Source: Haberlea rhodopensis (Eukaryota; Streptophyta; Magnoliopsida; Lamiales; Gesneriaceae). From it: a DNA stretch of 64,000 nucleotides. Numbering within the stretch: position 1 is the stretch's first letter; the number at the start of each line of letters is the position of its first letter. The stretch is from positions 248,001 through 312,000 of the forward strand of contig CAJQUN010000330.1 in assembly GCA_907163345.1 (NCBI GenBank). Reading direction: 5' to 3'. A program made the position numbers and the translations under genes. The notes beneath the pieces are model-generated. The model saw only the letters and a program-made list of their open reading frames with translations, was not told the DNA's origin and did not search any database. This document shows, piece after piece, positions 1 to 11,627 of the stretch.

Positions 1-383
1 GACTGAAGTGCCCGTGCCGGTATTGTGTTGGGTACTTTATACATTAAATACACATTCACTCTTTTGATGCTCGCATGTGAGCACGGTTACATGTGTATAT
101 GGCCTGTATAAAAGGCATGGGTCTTTCTCTTTTCATATTGGTTGCATGCAATTAAATAAGGACTTGCTAAATGAATTGAAAACGTGTTAGTGTATTATAA
201 GATGCATACTTAGGGGTTGAGTGGTATTGGAATTATGGACTTTATATGGAATGATGTAAGAAATTTTATTATTAGTATTTTATGCTATGGTAGCATGTGG
301 TTTTCCCCCTAATTACATGATTGTATGCACTAAGTACATGGGTTAATACACTAATAGAGGATTAAGGGCACAGGGTCCTTACA
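1..383 (+). repeat. LTR fragment, Ty3/Gypsy-like family, 3' part
   Basis: The reverse complement of this segment aligns by eye, block by block, with 52571-52860. Both carry the terminus TGTAAGGACC (here ending ...GGGTCCTTACA at 383), a TTAGTGCATACA block, an ATTGCATGCAAC block and a CTCACATGCGAG block. The segment therefore reads in plus orientation and ends in the CA of an LTR. A TATAAAAGG sequence near 110-118 would suit an LTR promoter. No primer-binding site or coding region follows, so this is a solo or truncated LTR. It is cut by the window start. Confidence 0.65.
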
Positions 384-1062
384 GATATGTTTGAATATGA
401 AATCTAGCATATTGAGTTGACTTTCCAACCTCTTTGGATTCACATCATTCGAATCATCGAGCCAAGAGATATAATCAAAACATTGCACTGCGTTCCAATT
501 GGATTCTATATGAATTGGCCCGCCAACGAACCATTGGTTCTTGGGTCTTCATCCCATCATAAGATATTGTTCCACATCAGTTCACACATGTTGAACACTT
601 AGTTTGGTTGTTCATAGATGTCATTCCTTCTCGTCCAAGCTCAATATCTTCCTTGATAAAATTCACTGCTTGTCATATGAACTCGCAAATGTCATTGTGT
701 AACTTGGGTCTTTTTCCATTTGTCTTCCCAACCAAATTTTCCATCTAACCCAGTACACTAAGTAGACACATTAGTACAACAAATGCAAGTTTTGTTCATC
801 ATCAAAACCGATAAATAATTTGAAGATTAATTAAGCATTAAACTCAACAATGCGTTTAAGGCTAAACATAAATTCACATCAAATTCATATCAAATTCATG
901 TATTCTTATTGTCCAACCATGTAACATCATTTGTCCAACTATACCTCTTGTTCCATTTACATGTTATATAGCTTCCATATCAACATATATTCCTATACTG
1001 TAATTATTTCATAATTACGCAAGAATCCAACATAATATGCATGATTAATATCTAGGCATTAC
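384..1062. other. AT-rich intergenic DNA, nothing recognised
   Basis: AT-rich stretch between the LTR fragment and the minisatellite. The only open frame (417-602) is short and resembles no known family. No RNA gene, promoter or repeat could be supported. Confidence 0.5.
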
Positions 1063-2310
1063 ATGTCAACATGTTGGTGCACATATTTTTTACAAATTTG
1101 TGATTTAACTAGTGGGTGCACATAATTTTTACAAGTAGATACTTTTAACAAATTTGGTGGTTTTAATAAATTGGTGATTTTAACAAATTAATTCAAGTAA
1201 TTTTTAACAAGTTGGTGCAGGTAATTTTAACAAATTGATGCACATGATTTTAACAATTTTGTCAAATTTGGTGATTTTAACGAGGTGGTATACACAATTT
1301 TTACAAATTGGTGATTTTAACAAGTTTGTGCAGGTAATTTTAAAAAATTGGTGTAGATAAATTTAACAAATTGGTCATTTTAACAAGGTGGTGGATGTAA
1401 TTTGTGATTTTAACAAGTGGTGAATGCTTTTTTTACAAAGTGGTGATTTAAATAGTTGATGCACCTATTTTACAAATTGATGCATGTAATTTTAACAAAT
1501 TGATGATTTCAACAAGTTGGTGCACAAAATTTTTCAAATTGGTGCAAGTAATTTTAACAACTTGGTGATTTTAACAAGGTGATGCACGTAATTTTAACAA
1601 ATTAATGATTTTAACTAGTTGGTACACGTAATTTTTACAAATTGGTTTGGGTATTTTAAGAATTTTGTGATTTTTAACAATGTGGTGTATGTAATTGGTG
1701 ATTTTAACAATTTAGTACACGTAATTTTTAAAATTGGTTATTTTAACAAGTTGGTGCATGTAATTTTTACAATTTGGTGCAAGTAATTTTAACAAGGTGG
1801 TACACGTAATTTTACCGAAATGGTGATTTTAACTAGTTGGTACATGTAATTTTACGAATTGGTGCAGATAATTTTAACGAATAGGTGATTTTAACAATGT
1901 GGTGCATGTAAACGATGATTTTTACAATGTGGTGCACATGATTTTTGCAAATCGGTGATTTTGCTAGTTGGTGCACGTGATTTTTACAAATTAGTGCATA
2001 TAATTTTAACAAATTAGTGATTTGAACAATTAGGTGCACGTAATTTTAAAAAAATTATGATTTTACTAGTTGGTGCACGTTTTACAAATTGGTGCATGTA
2101 AATTAACAAATTGGTGATTTTAATAATGTGGTGCATGTAATTTTTACAAACTGGTGCAGATAATTTTAACAAATTGATGATTTTAACAAGGTGATGCACG
2201 TAATTGCTGATTTTAACAATGTGATGCACGTAACATTTTTACAAATTGGTGATTTAAATAGTTGGTACAGGTATTTTTTACAAATTGGTGCAAGTAAATT
2301 TAAAATAACG
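1063..2310. repeat. AT-rich degenerate minisatellite, about 1.25 kb
   Basis: Short related units repeat head to tail throughout. The core is close to TTTTAACAAATTGGTG followed by either ATTTTAAC or CACGTAATTTTTAC, giving a period near 19-21 bases with many indels. Translation of either strand gives only repetitive peptides. The array ends abruptly at about 2310, where it meets the truncated KH-domain pseudogene, so array growth or insertion appears to have cut that pseudogene. Confidence 0.8.
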
Positions 2311-2640
2311 GCCCGTGCCACCAACAAACGAAACGAACAAAATGCAGCACTGGTAGAACCAAGGGCTTTCCCATCACCATCATCCTCAAATAGTCCATTG
2401 ACATGTTTGAGAGCTGGAGACACTGCTATTTTGGTTCTTCCTTCCCATAATTCTAGCACGTGTATCCTCGACGAGCTTTATAATGATATCTCCATTCCGC
2501 CCAATAATACCGCTCACCTTCAACAGTGGCACCACTACTCAAAATACAGAATATCTCGGCCAACCCGGCCACTTCGCATTCAATTCAGCTAATTCCTTCT
2601 CCTTTTCATCCAGCCTCGCAGCTTCCACGACATCCACAAC
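2311..2640 (-). pseudogene. KH-domain RNA-binding protein pseudogene (PEPPER/FLK-like), truncated
   Basis: Read on the minus strand from about 2610, the frame gives an acidic stretch (DEKEKELAELNAKWPGWP) and then a KH-domain core with the GxxG loop as IIGRNGDIIIKLVEDTRARI. A frameshifted tail follows, with DDGDG and a SAAFCSFRLLVA motif that normally leads into a second KH domain in plant PEPPER/FLK-type poly(C)-binding proteins. A TGA lies just before the KH core (near 2540), a frameshift follows the core, and the second KH domain is missing where the minisatellite begins. No intron is seen in this short piece, so a processed or a fragmentary gene copy are both possible. The family call rests on motif recognition. 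The parent gene is not in this window. Confidence 0.6.
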
Positions 2641-2810
2641 CTCAGTCGAAGCATCTTCCTTGCCATCGAGCCGCCACCAGTTGCCAACATTTCAGTTCCT
2701 AGACCAACTCAAACTGAAGTCAATTCTGATCCCTACTATTATGATAAATTAGGCCTTGAGTTTTAGATTGAGACTGACCACATAAAATCTAGCACAATCT
2801 TATCGTCTTC

Positions 2811-2919
2811 ATTGCACTTCACACGAACTTTCTTCCCCAACCGATCGTTCAACACCATCTCTTCATTGCACTTCACACGAACTTTCTTCCCCCAACAAAT
2901 CGTTCAACATCATCTCTAT
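2811..2919. repeat. Direct tandem duplication of about 54 bp
   Basis: The sequence starting CATTGCACTTCACACGAAC and running through TTCTTCCCC and CGTTCAACA occurs twice back to back with only a few differences. The surrounding 2741-3546 region shows no gene. It is AT-rich from about 3220 onward, just upstream of OGG1. Confidence 0.75.
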
Positions 2920-3546
2920 CATCCTTACAAAACCCTAGATTTTTGCTTTTTTCTGCCTTTTGCTTTTGGCGGTGGATTCCTCGCAGATGGAACGAAAACT
3001 TCTGGCACCAAAGGAGATATATTTGAAATAAGGGGGATTGAAACCTAGAATTTCAAATAAGGGGTAGTTGTGGAATAAAAAACACATTCTCAAACAAAGT
3101 GTGTATAAATTGGACCATGTGAATAAAGTTCTCTCAAAAATGGATTTTGTTGCAGACATGTTTTTTTGTCAGATTTATTTGAACAAAGTTTCTACAATTG
3201 GTAACTTGTTGCAATTTCGTCAATTTTTTATTTAAAATATATTATATTTTAATATTGAGTTAATATATAAATTGAGCTCAATTCGTGTGTACATATTTAT
3301 TTCTCACTCACATATAGTTAAATCATCCATAATCTATAATATTTTACAAATTAGAATAAATACAATACAAGTTATGATAATATAATAATATTTTATCTTT
3401 AAATAAATTAGTAATAATTATAAAAGAGATATAAAATATTATTAAAAATATTTAACAAAAATGTGATGGCCATTAGCCTGTCTAGGCCGCCAATCGGCCC
3501 AATCCTAACCATTGGTCTTGATCGCCTCAGAGCGACATATCCCACC

Positions 3547-6263
3547 ATGAAAAGGCCTGAAGCCCCGTCTTCCCCGCCCACCTCTCCGCCGCCGTCGACG
3601 CCTCCGACGTCGCGAAAGCTTCTATCCCTTACCAAACAGCTCAGACCCATTTCCAAAAAAGCCCGAAACATCCTCCAAAGTCCCCAACCACTCCCCACCT
3701 CCGCCAAGCCCATTACCTGGACGCCTCTGAACATAAACAAGTCAGAGCTCTATTTGCCGCTCACATTCCCCACCGGCCAAACATTCCGGTGGAGACAAAC
3801 AGGCCCGCTACAGTACACTGGTCCCGTTGGGTCACACCTCATCTCCCTCAAACAACTCGAGGATGATGATGTGGGGTACTTTGTCCATTTTACGGAGGAT
3901 GAAAATATGGCAAGAGTCGATCTTTTTGATTTTCTGAACATGGGTATTTCGTTAAATGAGCTGTGGGAGGGATTTAAGGGTTGTGATGAGAGGTTTGCGC
4001 AGCTGGCGGGGTATTTGGAGGGTGCTAGGGTTCTGAGGCAAGACCCTTTGGAGTGTTTGGCCCAATTTATTTGCTCTTCGAATAATAATATTCAGAGGAT
4101 TACTAAAATGGTTGATTTTATCTCAAGAAAGGGGAAGTTTTTGGGATGTGTTGAAGGGTCTGATTTTTTTGAGTTTCCGAAGCTGGAAAGCTTGGTTTTG
4201 GTGTCTGAAACTGAGCTTAGAGAGGCTGGTTTTGGATACAGGTTGAGTTATTTATATGCATTTGAGAATGGATAAGAATTTGGTTGATCGGTTTCATTGT
4301 TTTTGATTTTTTATGTATGATGTGATTGCAAGCATTGATGTCCAGTCGGATGTAAAAATTACTGCATTGCATTTTATTTTATTTCTTCTTGAAATTTCCT
4401 TTGGCCTACCGAGAAGGTATGTTTGATGCAATGAGATTGCGAATGTCTACTTCTAGGCTGAGCATTGTTGAATTCTGTTACAAAACAATCAAATAGACCA
4501 GGTTTAAGTATTCTGGTTTCTGGTATTTAATGTTGTCAAATTCCCATATTTTCGCTGCTGAACACAATGGATCATGCTGAACGTTTACACTTGCAATGGA
4601 TGTTGTATAACTTTGTGTGGTTCTGATTTTTTATTGTGTCATTGAGAAAGTTAACATCAGTCACTTTGTTGATTTAGTAAGCAGAAAGAATCCAACGGGA
4701 CGACATCCTATGACCTGGCCTTGAAAAATTCCCTTCGTTGCCCCTCTAAAGAGCTTTTATGTATCGTTCTATTTGGATGAATGCTTTTGAAATAAGGTCG
4801 GAATTCTCGTCAGTCTCTGACTTTATTTAAATAATCTAGTTAACTCCTGCTGTTGAAGTACAGAGTCCAATTACGAGGATCTAATAAAAAGCCTTCATTT
4901 GTATTTTCATTTACTTGCACAACATTGTTCGTAAACATTTTGAAGGAACTTTGATACTCGGTATTGATTATCTGTGCTAAACACTTTACTCCCTCTCCCA
5001 CGCCAGTTCTATGAGCTTGTGGCTGGGCTTCAAACTAATTTGTAGCATTTGTCTTAAAGTGATACATTTTGAATCTATCCTGCTAGCAAATGAGAAGAGT
5101 AAATAGTAAATGGCTGCATTAGAACACGACCATCCTTCTTTTTGTTGGTTGGGAAATTTTCTCGTCGATCCAGAATGAGTTTTCGTATTTCTGTCACTTG
5201 TACAACAAACTTGGCGTTGGTAGATCATGGAATATATCTGTTTTGGTGCTTACATTCTGTCTGGAAAATGAGCAGGGCAAAATATATTGTGGGCACTGTG
5301 GCTGCTTTGCAATCAAAACCTGGTGGAGGAGTGGAATGGCTTGATTCGCTTCGTAAATTGGATCTTCAAGGTGCAATTGATGGTCTCTCTTGTTTACCTG
5401 GAGTTGGTCCAAAGGTGGCAGCATGCATTGCTCTCTTTTCTTTAGATCAACATCATGCCATTCCCGTTGATACTCATGTATGGAAGGTGAGCAATTTGAG
5501 GATCCTCTTCATTATTAGTCAAGAGGCTGCTTTGAGCCCATAAATTCGAAAAATATTGGTTTATGGAATTCTTTTTTGGGCATGTGTGCAAATTTGATTT
5601 TGCTCACAAAGCTCAGTCACATTATTTCCCTTGGTTCCGATTAGAAATTATTACAAGATTGTAGAAAATCCCACAGCTAGAAAGATAGAAGACCATAAAT
5701 TTTGTCAAAAATGTGATTCCTACAACCAGGAATTGTACAACACCTTTTAGAGTATCAACAAAGGGGAAATTATATATGATTTTGGACCTGTCATAAGCAT
5801 TGTTCGGTGAAAAACTTGTCATTCATTTGCTCTTTTAAAGTCTCAAATGATATGCGAATCTTCTGTTTGTCTGGTATAAAACCAGTTTAACAAATCAGAT
5901 TGTTCTTACATCGGGAAATTCTTGTATGGACAGGGTCATGCATTCACTAATACACTTAAATATGTATGTATATGTCTGTATTTGTGTTGGTGTATGGCAG
6001 GACCCGTTCCATACAAGAATTTCACTCTTATATCAATCAAGGGTTGCTAATCTCGAATATATAATCTTCTTAATGAGAAGATCGCTACCAGGTATCTTGT
6101 TCCTGAACTGGCTGGCACCCGTTTGACACCAAAAATCTGCAGTCGGGTTTCAGATGCTTTTGTGAGCAAATACGGGAAATATGCCGGTTGGGCTCAAACT
6201 CTACTCTTCGTTGCTGAACTTCCTTCTCAGAAAGCAATATTGCCATCAAGCTTCTGGGAATAA
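3547..6263 (+). CDS. OGG1: 8-oxoguanine DNA glycosylase/AP lyase (three exons)
   Basis: Nuclear base-excision repair enzyme that removes 8-oxoguanine opposite C and nicks the abasic site. The coding exons are 3547-4241, 5276-5486 and 6081-6263, with GT-AG borders and consistent phases, giving 362 residues, the usual size for plant OGG1. The N-terminal OGG_N fold shows the FPTGQTFRWRQ motif; RVLRQDPLECLAQFICSSNN marks the start of the catalytic domain. The helix-hairpin-helix is LPGVGPKVAAC, with the Schiff-base lysine at residue 278. The catalytic aspartate is residue 297 in PVDTHVW. The C-terminal exon carries GKYAGWAQTLLF. The start at 3547 (CCACCATGA) has good context and gives the MKRP start expected for plant OGG1. 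An in-frame ATG at 3466 would add 27 residues. All key residues are present and no stop was found, so the gene is probably functional. Confidence 0.93.
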
Positions 6264-6858
6264 AGGTGAACAAAGCTAACTGGATCTCAAGAAAAGGCTG
6301 TGCTATTAACGAAAGACGAGGACATGGCCAATCAAACAGTCCAGTGGTTGAGATGTTGGCTTTTATATGATATAGGTTGTGGACTACGAATCTCATTGAT
6401 GTGTGAGCGTGAATTTTTTCCCCGAGAACTGAAACACCAAGGAATAGAATCTCTACTATTAATAGACTACATCTACCATCTTTTAAAGCTATTGTAATCA
6501 ATATTTCAGGAATGAAGATTATCCAGTAGCTTCTTGTCTATGTTATTTCTTAGCAATTATTTTGTTACAGATGAGTGAAATTTTGAGCATTTGCTCCTAA
6601 TCATGAGTTTAATATGCACACAATATGATTATTTTAATGTAAACTAACCTACATATACGTCTTTAGAATCCACTTCATCAAAGCTTAATCAATTTACACG
6701 CTTCTCGTTTAGTTTGAAAACTAACCTACAATGTATCATTTCACATATTCACCACTTTTCAAAATTTGTTCATTTGTTCATTAATATCAGTTTCACATTC
6801 ATTAGGTTCGTCGCGAATTCCAACGAACCTATGTTGTATATGTTGGATCGAGTAACCT
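6264..6858. other. OGG1 3' flank, no gene seen
   Basis: Probably holds the OGG1 3' UTR followed by AT-rich intergenic DNA up to the LTR fragment. No convincing ORF or RNA gene was found. Confidence 0.45.
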
Positions 6859-7170
6859 ATGTTTTATGTTTTGAGTCCCAGTAATTGTTAAAGTACTTTT
6901 TAATTACATTTTAAATTACCGGGGTATGCCCCGAGTATCTGTATTTTAAGTATTCTATTACTGGTTGGTTATATACTTGTTTATGTGATGAGTAACATGT
7001 TGAATTGGGAAATTGGAATTTAATATTTTCAGTATCATTATATATGTATCACGTAAAAGCGAAATTTTTTTAGGGCCATTTGATAGGACACTTGAAATAA
7101 ATATTCCGTTGTTTACGCAAATTAATCATTATGTATTAATTAAACATCACATTAGGATCAGGCCCTCACA
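6859..7170 (+). repeat. Truncated left LTR of the Gypsy element
   Basis: From TGTTTTATGTTTTGAGTCCC onward this matches 14158-14375 closely, including GGGGTATGCCCCGAGTATC and AACATGTTGAATTGGGAAA. The rest of the 2.7-kb LTR is absent on the left. Past GGCCATTT the two copies differ: here about 85 further bases end in GGCCCTCACA before the primer-binding site, while the right copy stops at GGCCATTTTACA. Confidence 0.75.
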
Positions 7171-7173
7171 TTA

Positions 7174-7185
7174 TGGTATCAGAGC
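7174..7185 (+). other. Primer-binding site for initiator tRNA-Met
   Basis: TGGTATCAGAGC lies three bases after the left LTR end. It is complementary to the 3' end of plant initiator tRNA-Met, the usual primer for minus-strand synthesis in plant LTR elements. Confidence 0.85.
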
Positions 7186-8699
7186 ATAATCTGGGATATG
7201 CTCGAACTAGAGTTATGCCACTGAATCTAGTCACAAATAACATTAATTGTGCATGTGCTCTTATTTGCTATTATTACATGTTAGCTAATGAGATTTTAGA
7301 CATGTAATGGATTAATAAGCAGGGATAGCTAGATGTCATATCTCTGAGAATTTTTAATAAACTGAGTTGCTTATAATCTAGAGAATTTGAATGCTGAGTT
7401 GCATATATTCTAGAGAATTTGAGAATTTTATTTGTTAGCACTGATAGTTGCTGATCGGATGATGATGTAGAGTAAGTGATGAGAACATCTATAACTTGAG
7501 ATTTGTAAATGATGTTTTTATTTTATGATGAACAATTAGTGTTTGGACAAGTAGCAGTGATAGTGATATGAACTGTAACAACTATTTAGCGAACCTGTAG
7601 GCACTGTAAACTGTTAATTGAATTATAACTTAGTGATATTACGTACATTATTGGGAATTGTATTTATCACTTTGGGAGTTAATCCTTGTGAGTAGTGTGA
7701 TGACACTAGAACTAATTAAACCCACCTTTTGTCAACTGACATTGGGGAATTTGACTCCGAAAGACCAGGGTAATACGTATGAGTTTACGTCAAAACATGT
7801 GCACGTCGAGATGATAATTTATAACTTGAAGATATTGAACATAGTGATATTTCAATTGAAGAATAGAGTGAGTTGTTGTGAGAAACAACTAGAATTGGTT
7901 TGAATGAGGACTTGGATATGGGGACTGTCGTAATTAAGTTCCACTCTATATGTCCGAACTATGAATAAAAACTACCATATGAACTCTTCTAGATGAGAAT
8001 ATCTAGAGTCATAGAGTGATGGAAGACGAGTTTTCCCTCTTGTTGACACGGGAAAATATGTTTACGAGAAAGCCATGCTGATTACATGGAAAATGATAAT
8101 CGATTATCGCGGATTTGAGAAATGGAAGTATGTGCTTAATCTCGATAGTTTTTCACTAGTGAAGAGATTAGAAATTGACTGAAGAATAAGACACTGATGT
8201 GGTGCGGAGTAGCTAGGAATGGATTAAATGTTAATGAAATGACTATCATTTGGAATAATCCAAGTAGTCCTAGAACAGTTTCAGAAGTATCATTTCAGTT
8301 TATTCAGCTCTAGTAATTCTAGAGGTATTAAGAGATTGTAGAATACAGATCTTTTCGAGGTCGTTGAGGTCATTGTAGATATAATTATCTACTGATCTAG
8401 ATGAAAGAATAAAAGGAACTGATATCGATTGTGGCCAGTCAGAGCATGTCCTACGTGCTCAGGAACAGATGCAGCCATAACAACAAATACTATGAGCTAG
8501 AGGTAGATATCAGAGTGGTTATTCTTTTTGATCACTCAGTTACAACAGCAGCTTAATACTTGTAGACTAGAGGTCAGACCTGATAGTTATTTTTGGTTTC
8601 CTAACAGACCAAATAGTATACCTTGACAGAGGATAAGGTTAGAGATGCTACAGGAGTAGTGATCGCACATGTTGTGCATTTGATCACACTAGACGAGCT

Positions 8700-8940
8700 G
8701 ATTTGAGATAAAAGCATTGTTTTCATACATTGCATCAAATGTGCATTGATAATGATGATTTGGAAAATACACCAGCAGTGATACTTATACTATCCACACT
8801 TGTAATAGTGAACTGTAGCTTACAGTTTGATGATAGTGTTGTGGATTTGAATTTAATGGTGTTGCCGAGATATGGTTTTGATTGTATCAAGGGCGTGGAT
8901 ACTCTGATAAATTTTGAGATATTGTAAGTTGATTTTAGGG
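8700..8940 (+). pseudogene. Gypsy protease-region remnant
   Basis: The open frame 8730-8927 includes DLNLMVLPRYGFDCIKGVD, which resembles the end of the retropepsin-like region (leading into the DxILGMDWL block) of Gypsy polyproteins. The catalytic DSG is not visible and the frame closes on both sides. A gag would lie at 7190-8700, but stops and drift leave nothing recognisable there. Confidence 0.4.
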
Positions 8941-9289
8941 TATAATGAATTTCGACTGTATTGTGGCTACAAATGAAATGTTTATCGCCACTAGCAAGCT
9001 AAGATACTGATAGTATCAGCTATGAAAATATTGTGGTTGCGATACTTGGAAAATAAAGGATATGTGATAATAAGCAGTTGATGATGATCAAGAAGAGTCA
9101 AGGTTGACTGATATCCTAGTGGTAAGAAACTTACCGAGATTTTCCTGAGGAAATAATAGAATTTTAACTAGAGAAGGAAATCGATTTTGACTGTTTGTTG
9201 ATGCCAATGAATAGATTCGATATCAAAAGCAATGTACGGAATGACATCAACAGAGTTGACAAATTTATAAGAATAGTTACTGAATATCC

Positions 9290-9790
9290 TCGATAAGGGT
9301 ACATACGTCTGAATATGTCACCTTGGGAAAACATCAGTGTTGTTCGTGAAAGAAGAAATATTGTATTATGAAGATGTGTATCGACTAAAGGCAGTTGAAC
9401 CGCGCTACTGTCAAGAATAATTACCCACTTCCTAAGATCGAGAAGTAATTGATCAATTGTAAGGAACTTTGATGTATAAGAAGAACGATTTTCACTCTGG
9501 TTACCATCAGTTCGAGTCAGTTTAGAAAATGTTCTCTAGGCAATTAGTCAAACCAGATATAGGCATTTTGAATTTTTGGTAATGCCGTGTGGTCTGACAA
9601 CTATACCAGTAGAGTTATGAATTTGATTAATAAATTTTTCCGTAACTTTTTGGGCGGAATTGTAATCATATTCATCAGTGGTATACTAGTGTACTCGAGA
9701 TTCGGAAGGAACCGCACAGAACATCTACGATTGGTTATTCAGACGCTTCGTGAAGCTCAAATTGTATACCAAGTTATCGAAGTGTAAATC
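9290..9790 (+). pseudogene. Gypsy reverse transcriptase remnant
   Basis: Across shifting plus-strand frames, fragments match the reverse transcriptase core: a MSPWG-type start, NNYPLPKIE near 9420, GYHQF near 9500, then VMPCG and a 66-codon open stretch (9587-9787) that ends in HLRLVIQTLRE. The catalytic YxDD position reads FISGILVYS, so both catalytic aspartates are lost. Several stops interrupt the block. This is a dead relic. Confidence 0.75.
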
Positions 9791-9999
9791 TTGGTTGAAT
9801 TGAGTGTTATTTTGGAATAGGTGATACCAGCTCACCGGATACCTGTTGTTCCCAGTAAAGTAAAGGTAGTACTAATTTGGCCAATACCAACCAGTGTACT
9901 CAAGATACAAAGTGTTATGAGTTTTGCCAGATTTATGGAAGGATGAACCAATTGACCAAGAAGAAATTTAAGTTCCGTTTGGTCAGATGAATGTGAAAG

Positions 10000-11600
10000 C
10001 AGTTTTCATAACTGAAATGGAAGTGGACTACAACCCCAATGTTGATTTTGTTTAACTGGTTCAGGGGAATATGTAGTTTGTGCAAATACGTTGGTCAAAT
10101 ATTTGAGATATGTTCTAATGTATCGTGAGGAGATGATTGCATATGCTTGAGATAGTTGAAGCTGAAAGAATCAAGATATCATGTTCATGCACTCGAGCTT
10201 GTAGCCATTATTTTGCTTTGAAGATGTGACAACGTTATCAGTATGGCGAACAATTCATGATATACTTTGATTTTACGAGTTTAAAAATTCTATTATTCAG
10301 TCAGAGTTGCACATAAGATATAAGTGATGACTATATTTATTAAAGAATTTGACTTTAATAGTCAATATTAATCAAGGAAAATGAAAGATGCACTAAACCG
10401 AAAAGTGCAAGGTGCAATGGTAGCATCAATATATGCGTTGCAGTTTGAGTCACCTCTGATTTTGAAGATCAGAAAGACTCGAAGAACAGACCCATACAGA
10501 GATTGAGTGAAGAAATTGGTTATGTCTCATCAACCAACTAGATTTTAGTATGCCATTCGTGGCGGATTGCGACTGAACAATCAGTAAATAATATCAATCC
10601 TACTGATTCGAAAGAAGTATTACTGCAGAAAGCACATTATAGATGACATAATGTTATTTTGGGAATGATAAGATGTATCATTCTTGAGATCTTATTCTTG
10701 ATGGGATGGTATGAAGAAAGAAAATTTTGAATCTTGTGGCAAATTGTTTGACATGCCAGCAGGTCAAGATAAAAAAAAACGAGACCTAATGGAATACTAC
10801 AGAAATTGTAAGTGCCACAGTGAGTTTGAGAAATTTCTAGCTTTGAGTTTTATAGCTCAAATCAAACAGAGATTGTGAAACAAGTTGAATAAGAGTTGAT
10901 TGACTATTCAATACAATATATTGATCTCATATGTTTGTATGTATGCCTATGGGAAAACGACATGTTTAAGATGTGGATTATGTGATTTTGTTGCAGTGAG
11001 TTTCTGTAACAACTATATCTGATAGAGATCCAGGATACTATCCAATAAAACTGTTTTCATAATGTCATGGGTACTAAGTTAGCAATGAGTATTGCTTATC
11101 ATACCCATACAGATTAATAAACTGAGAGAATTATCCAGACTTTGGAAGTTATATCTCGATTAATAGTTATGAATTTAGTTAGAATTGATAGAAATCACTA
11201 TTCATTTATAGAATTTTCCTATGAGATGACATCGATTCAGGTTTTGTAGAGGCAGAATTGCCGATCGCTGATATGATGATATGAAATTGATAATGAATTT
11301 TTGTCACAACTTGAGATTGTTGAGGAAATGCCATGAACAATGGATTTTCTGCGAAAACGATTGAAATTGGCTTAAAGTGAGCAGATTTGCTACGCCAATA
11401 AGAGAAATATATCGTTTACGGTGTTGCCTCGATATTTTGAACCTTCCGGAGTCATAGAGAAGCTTGGTTCAGTGGTATACCGTTGACACGACCACAACAG
11501 TTGTCACTGATACATGATGATTCGTATGTATCTATGAATGAGATTGAGACATCTCATATGTTTTAAATTGTTGAGTTAGACATAGTTTTGCGATTTCGAG
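10000..11600 (+). pseudogene. Gypsy RNase H and integrase remnants
   Basis: Around 10090-10210 a frame reads LRYVLMYREEMIAYA and degraded SSL/AIIF blocks, equivalent to the VLMQ...VIAYASRQL and HDLELAA region of Gypsy RNase H. Integrase-like patches follow to about 11300. The stretch 11410-11520 gives PRYFEPS, GVIEKLGSVVYR and a damaged chromodomain-proximal tail. All frames contain stops. Confidence 0.6.
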
Positions 11601-11612
11601 GACGAAATCATT

Positions 11613-11627
11613 TTAGAGGGGGGGGAG
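11613..11627 (+). other. Polypurine tract
   Basis: A G-rich run (TTAGAGGGGGGGGAG) lies directly before the TGTAATGCCCCG start of the right LTR. It would prime plus-strand DNA synthesis. Confidence 0.85.

Noticed and set aside
1833..2229. Minus-strand frames with repeated HHIVKI peptides
   Set aside because: Translation of the AT-rich minisatellite, no start context or family match.
3408..3740. 110-codon minus frame over OGG1 exon 1
   Set aside because: Antisense shadow of the proline-rich OGG1 N-terminus.
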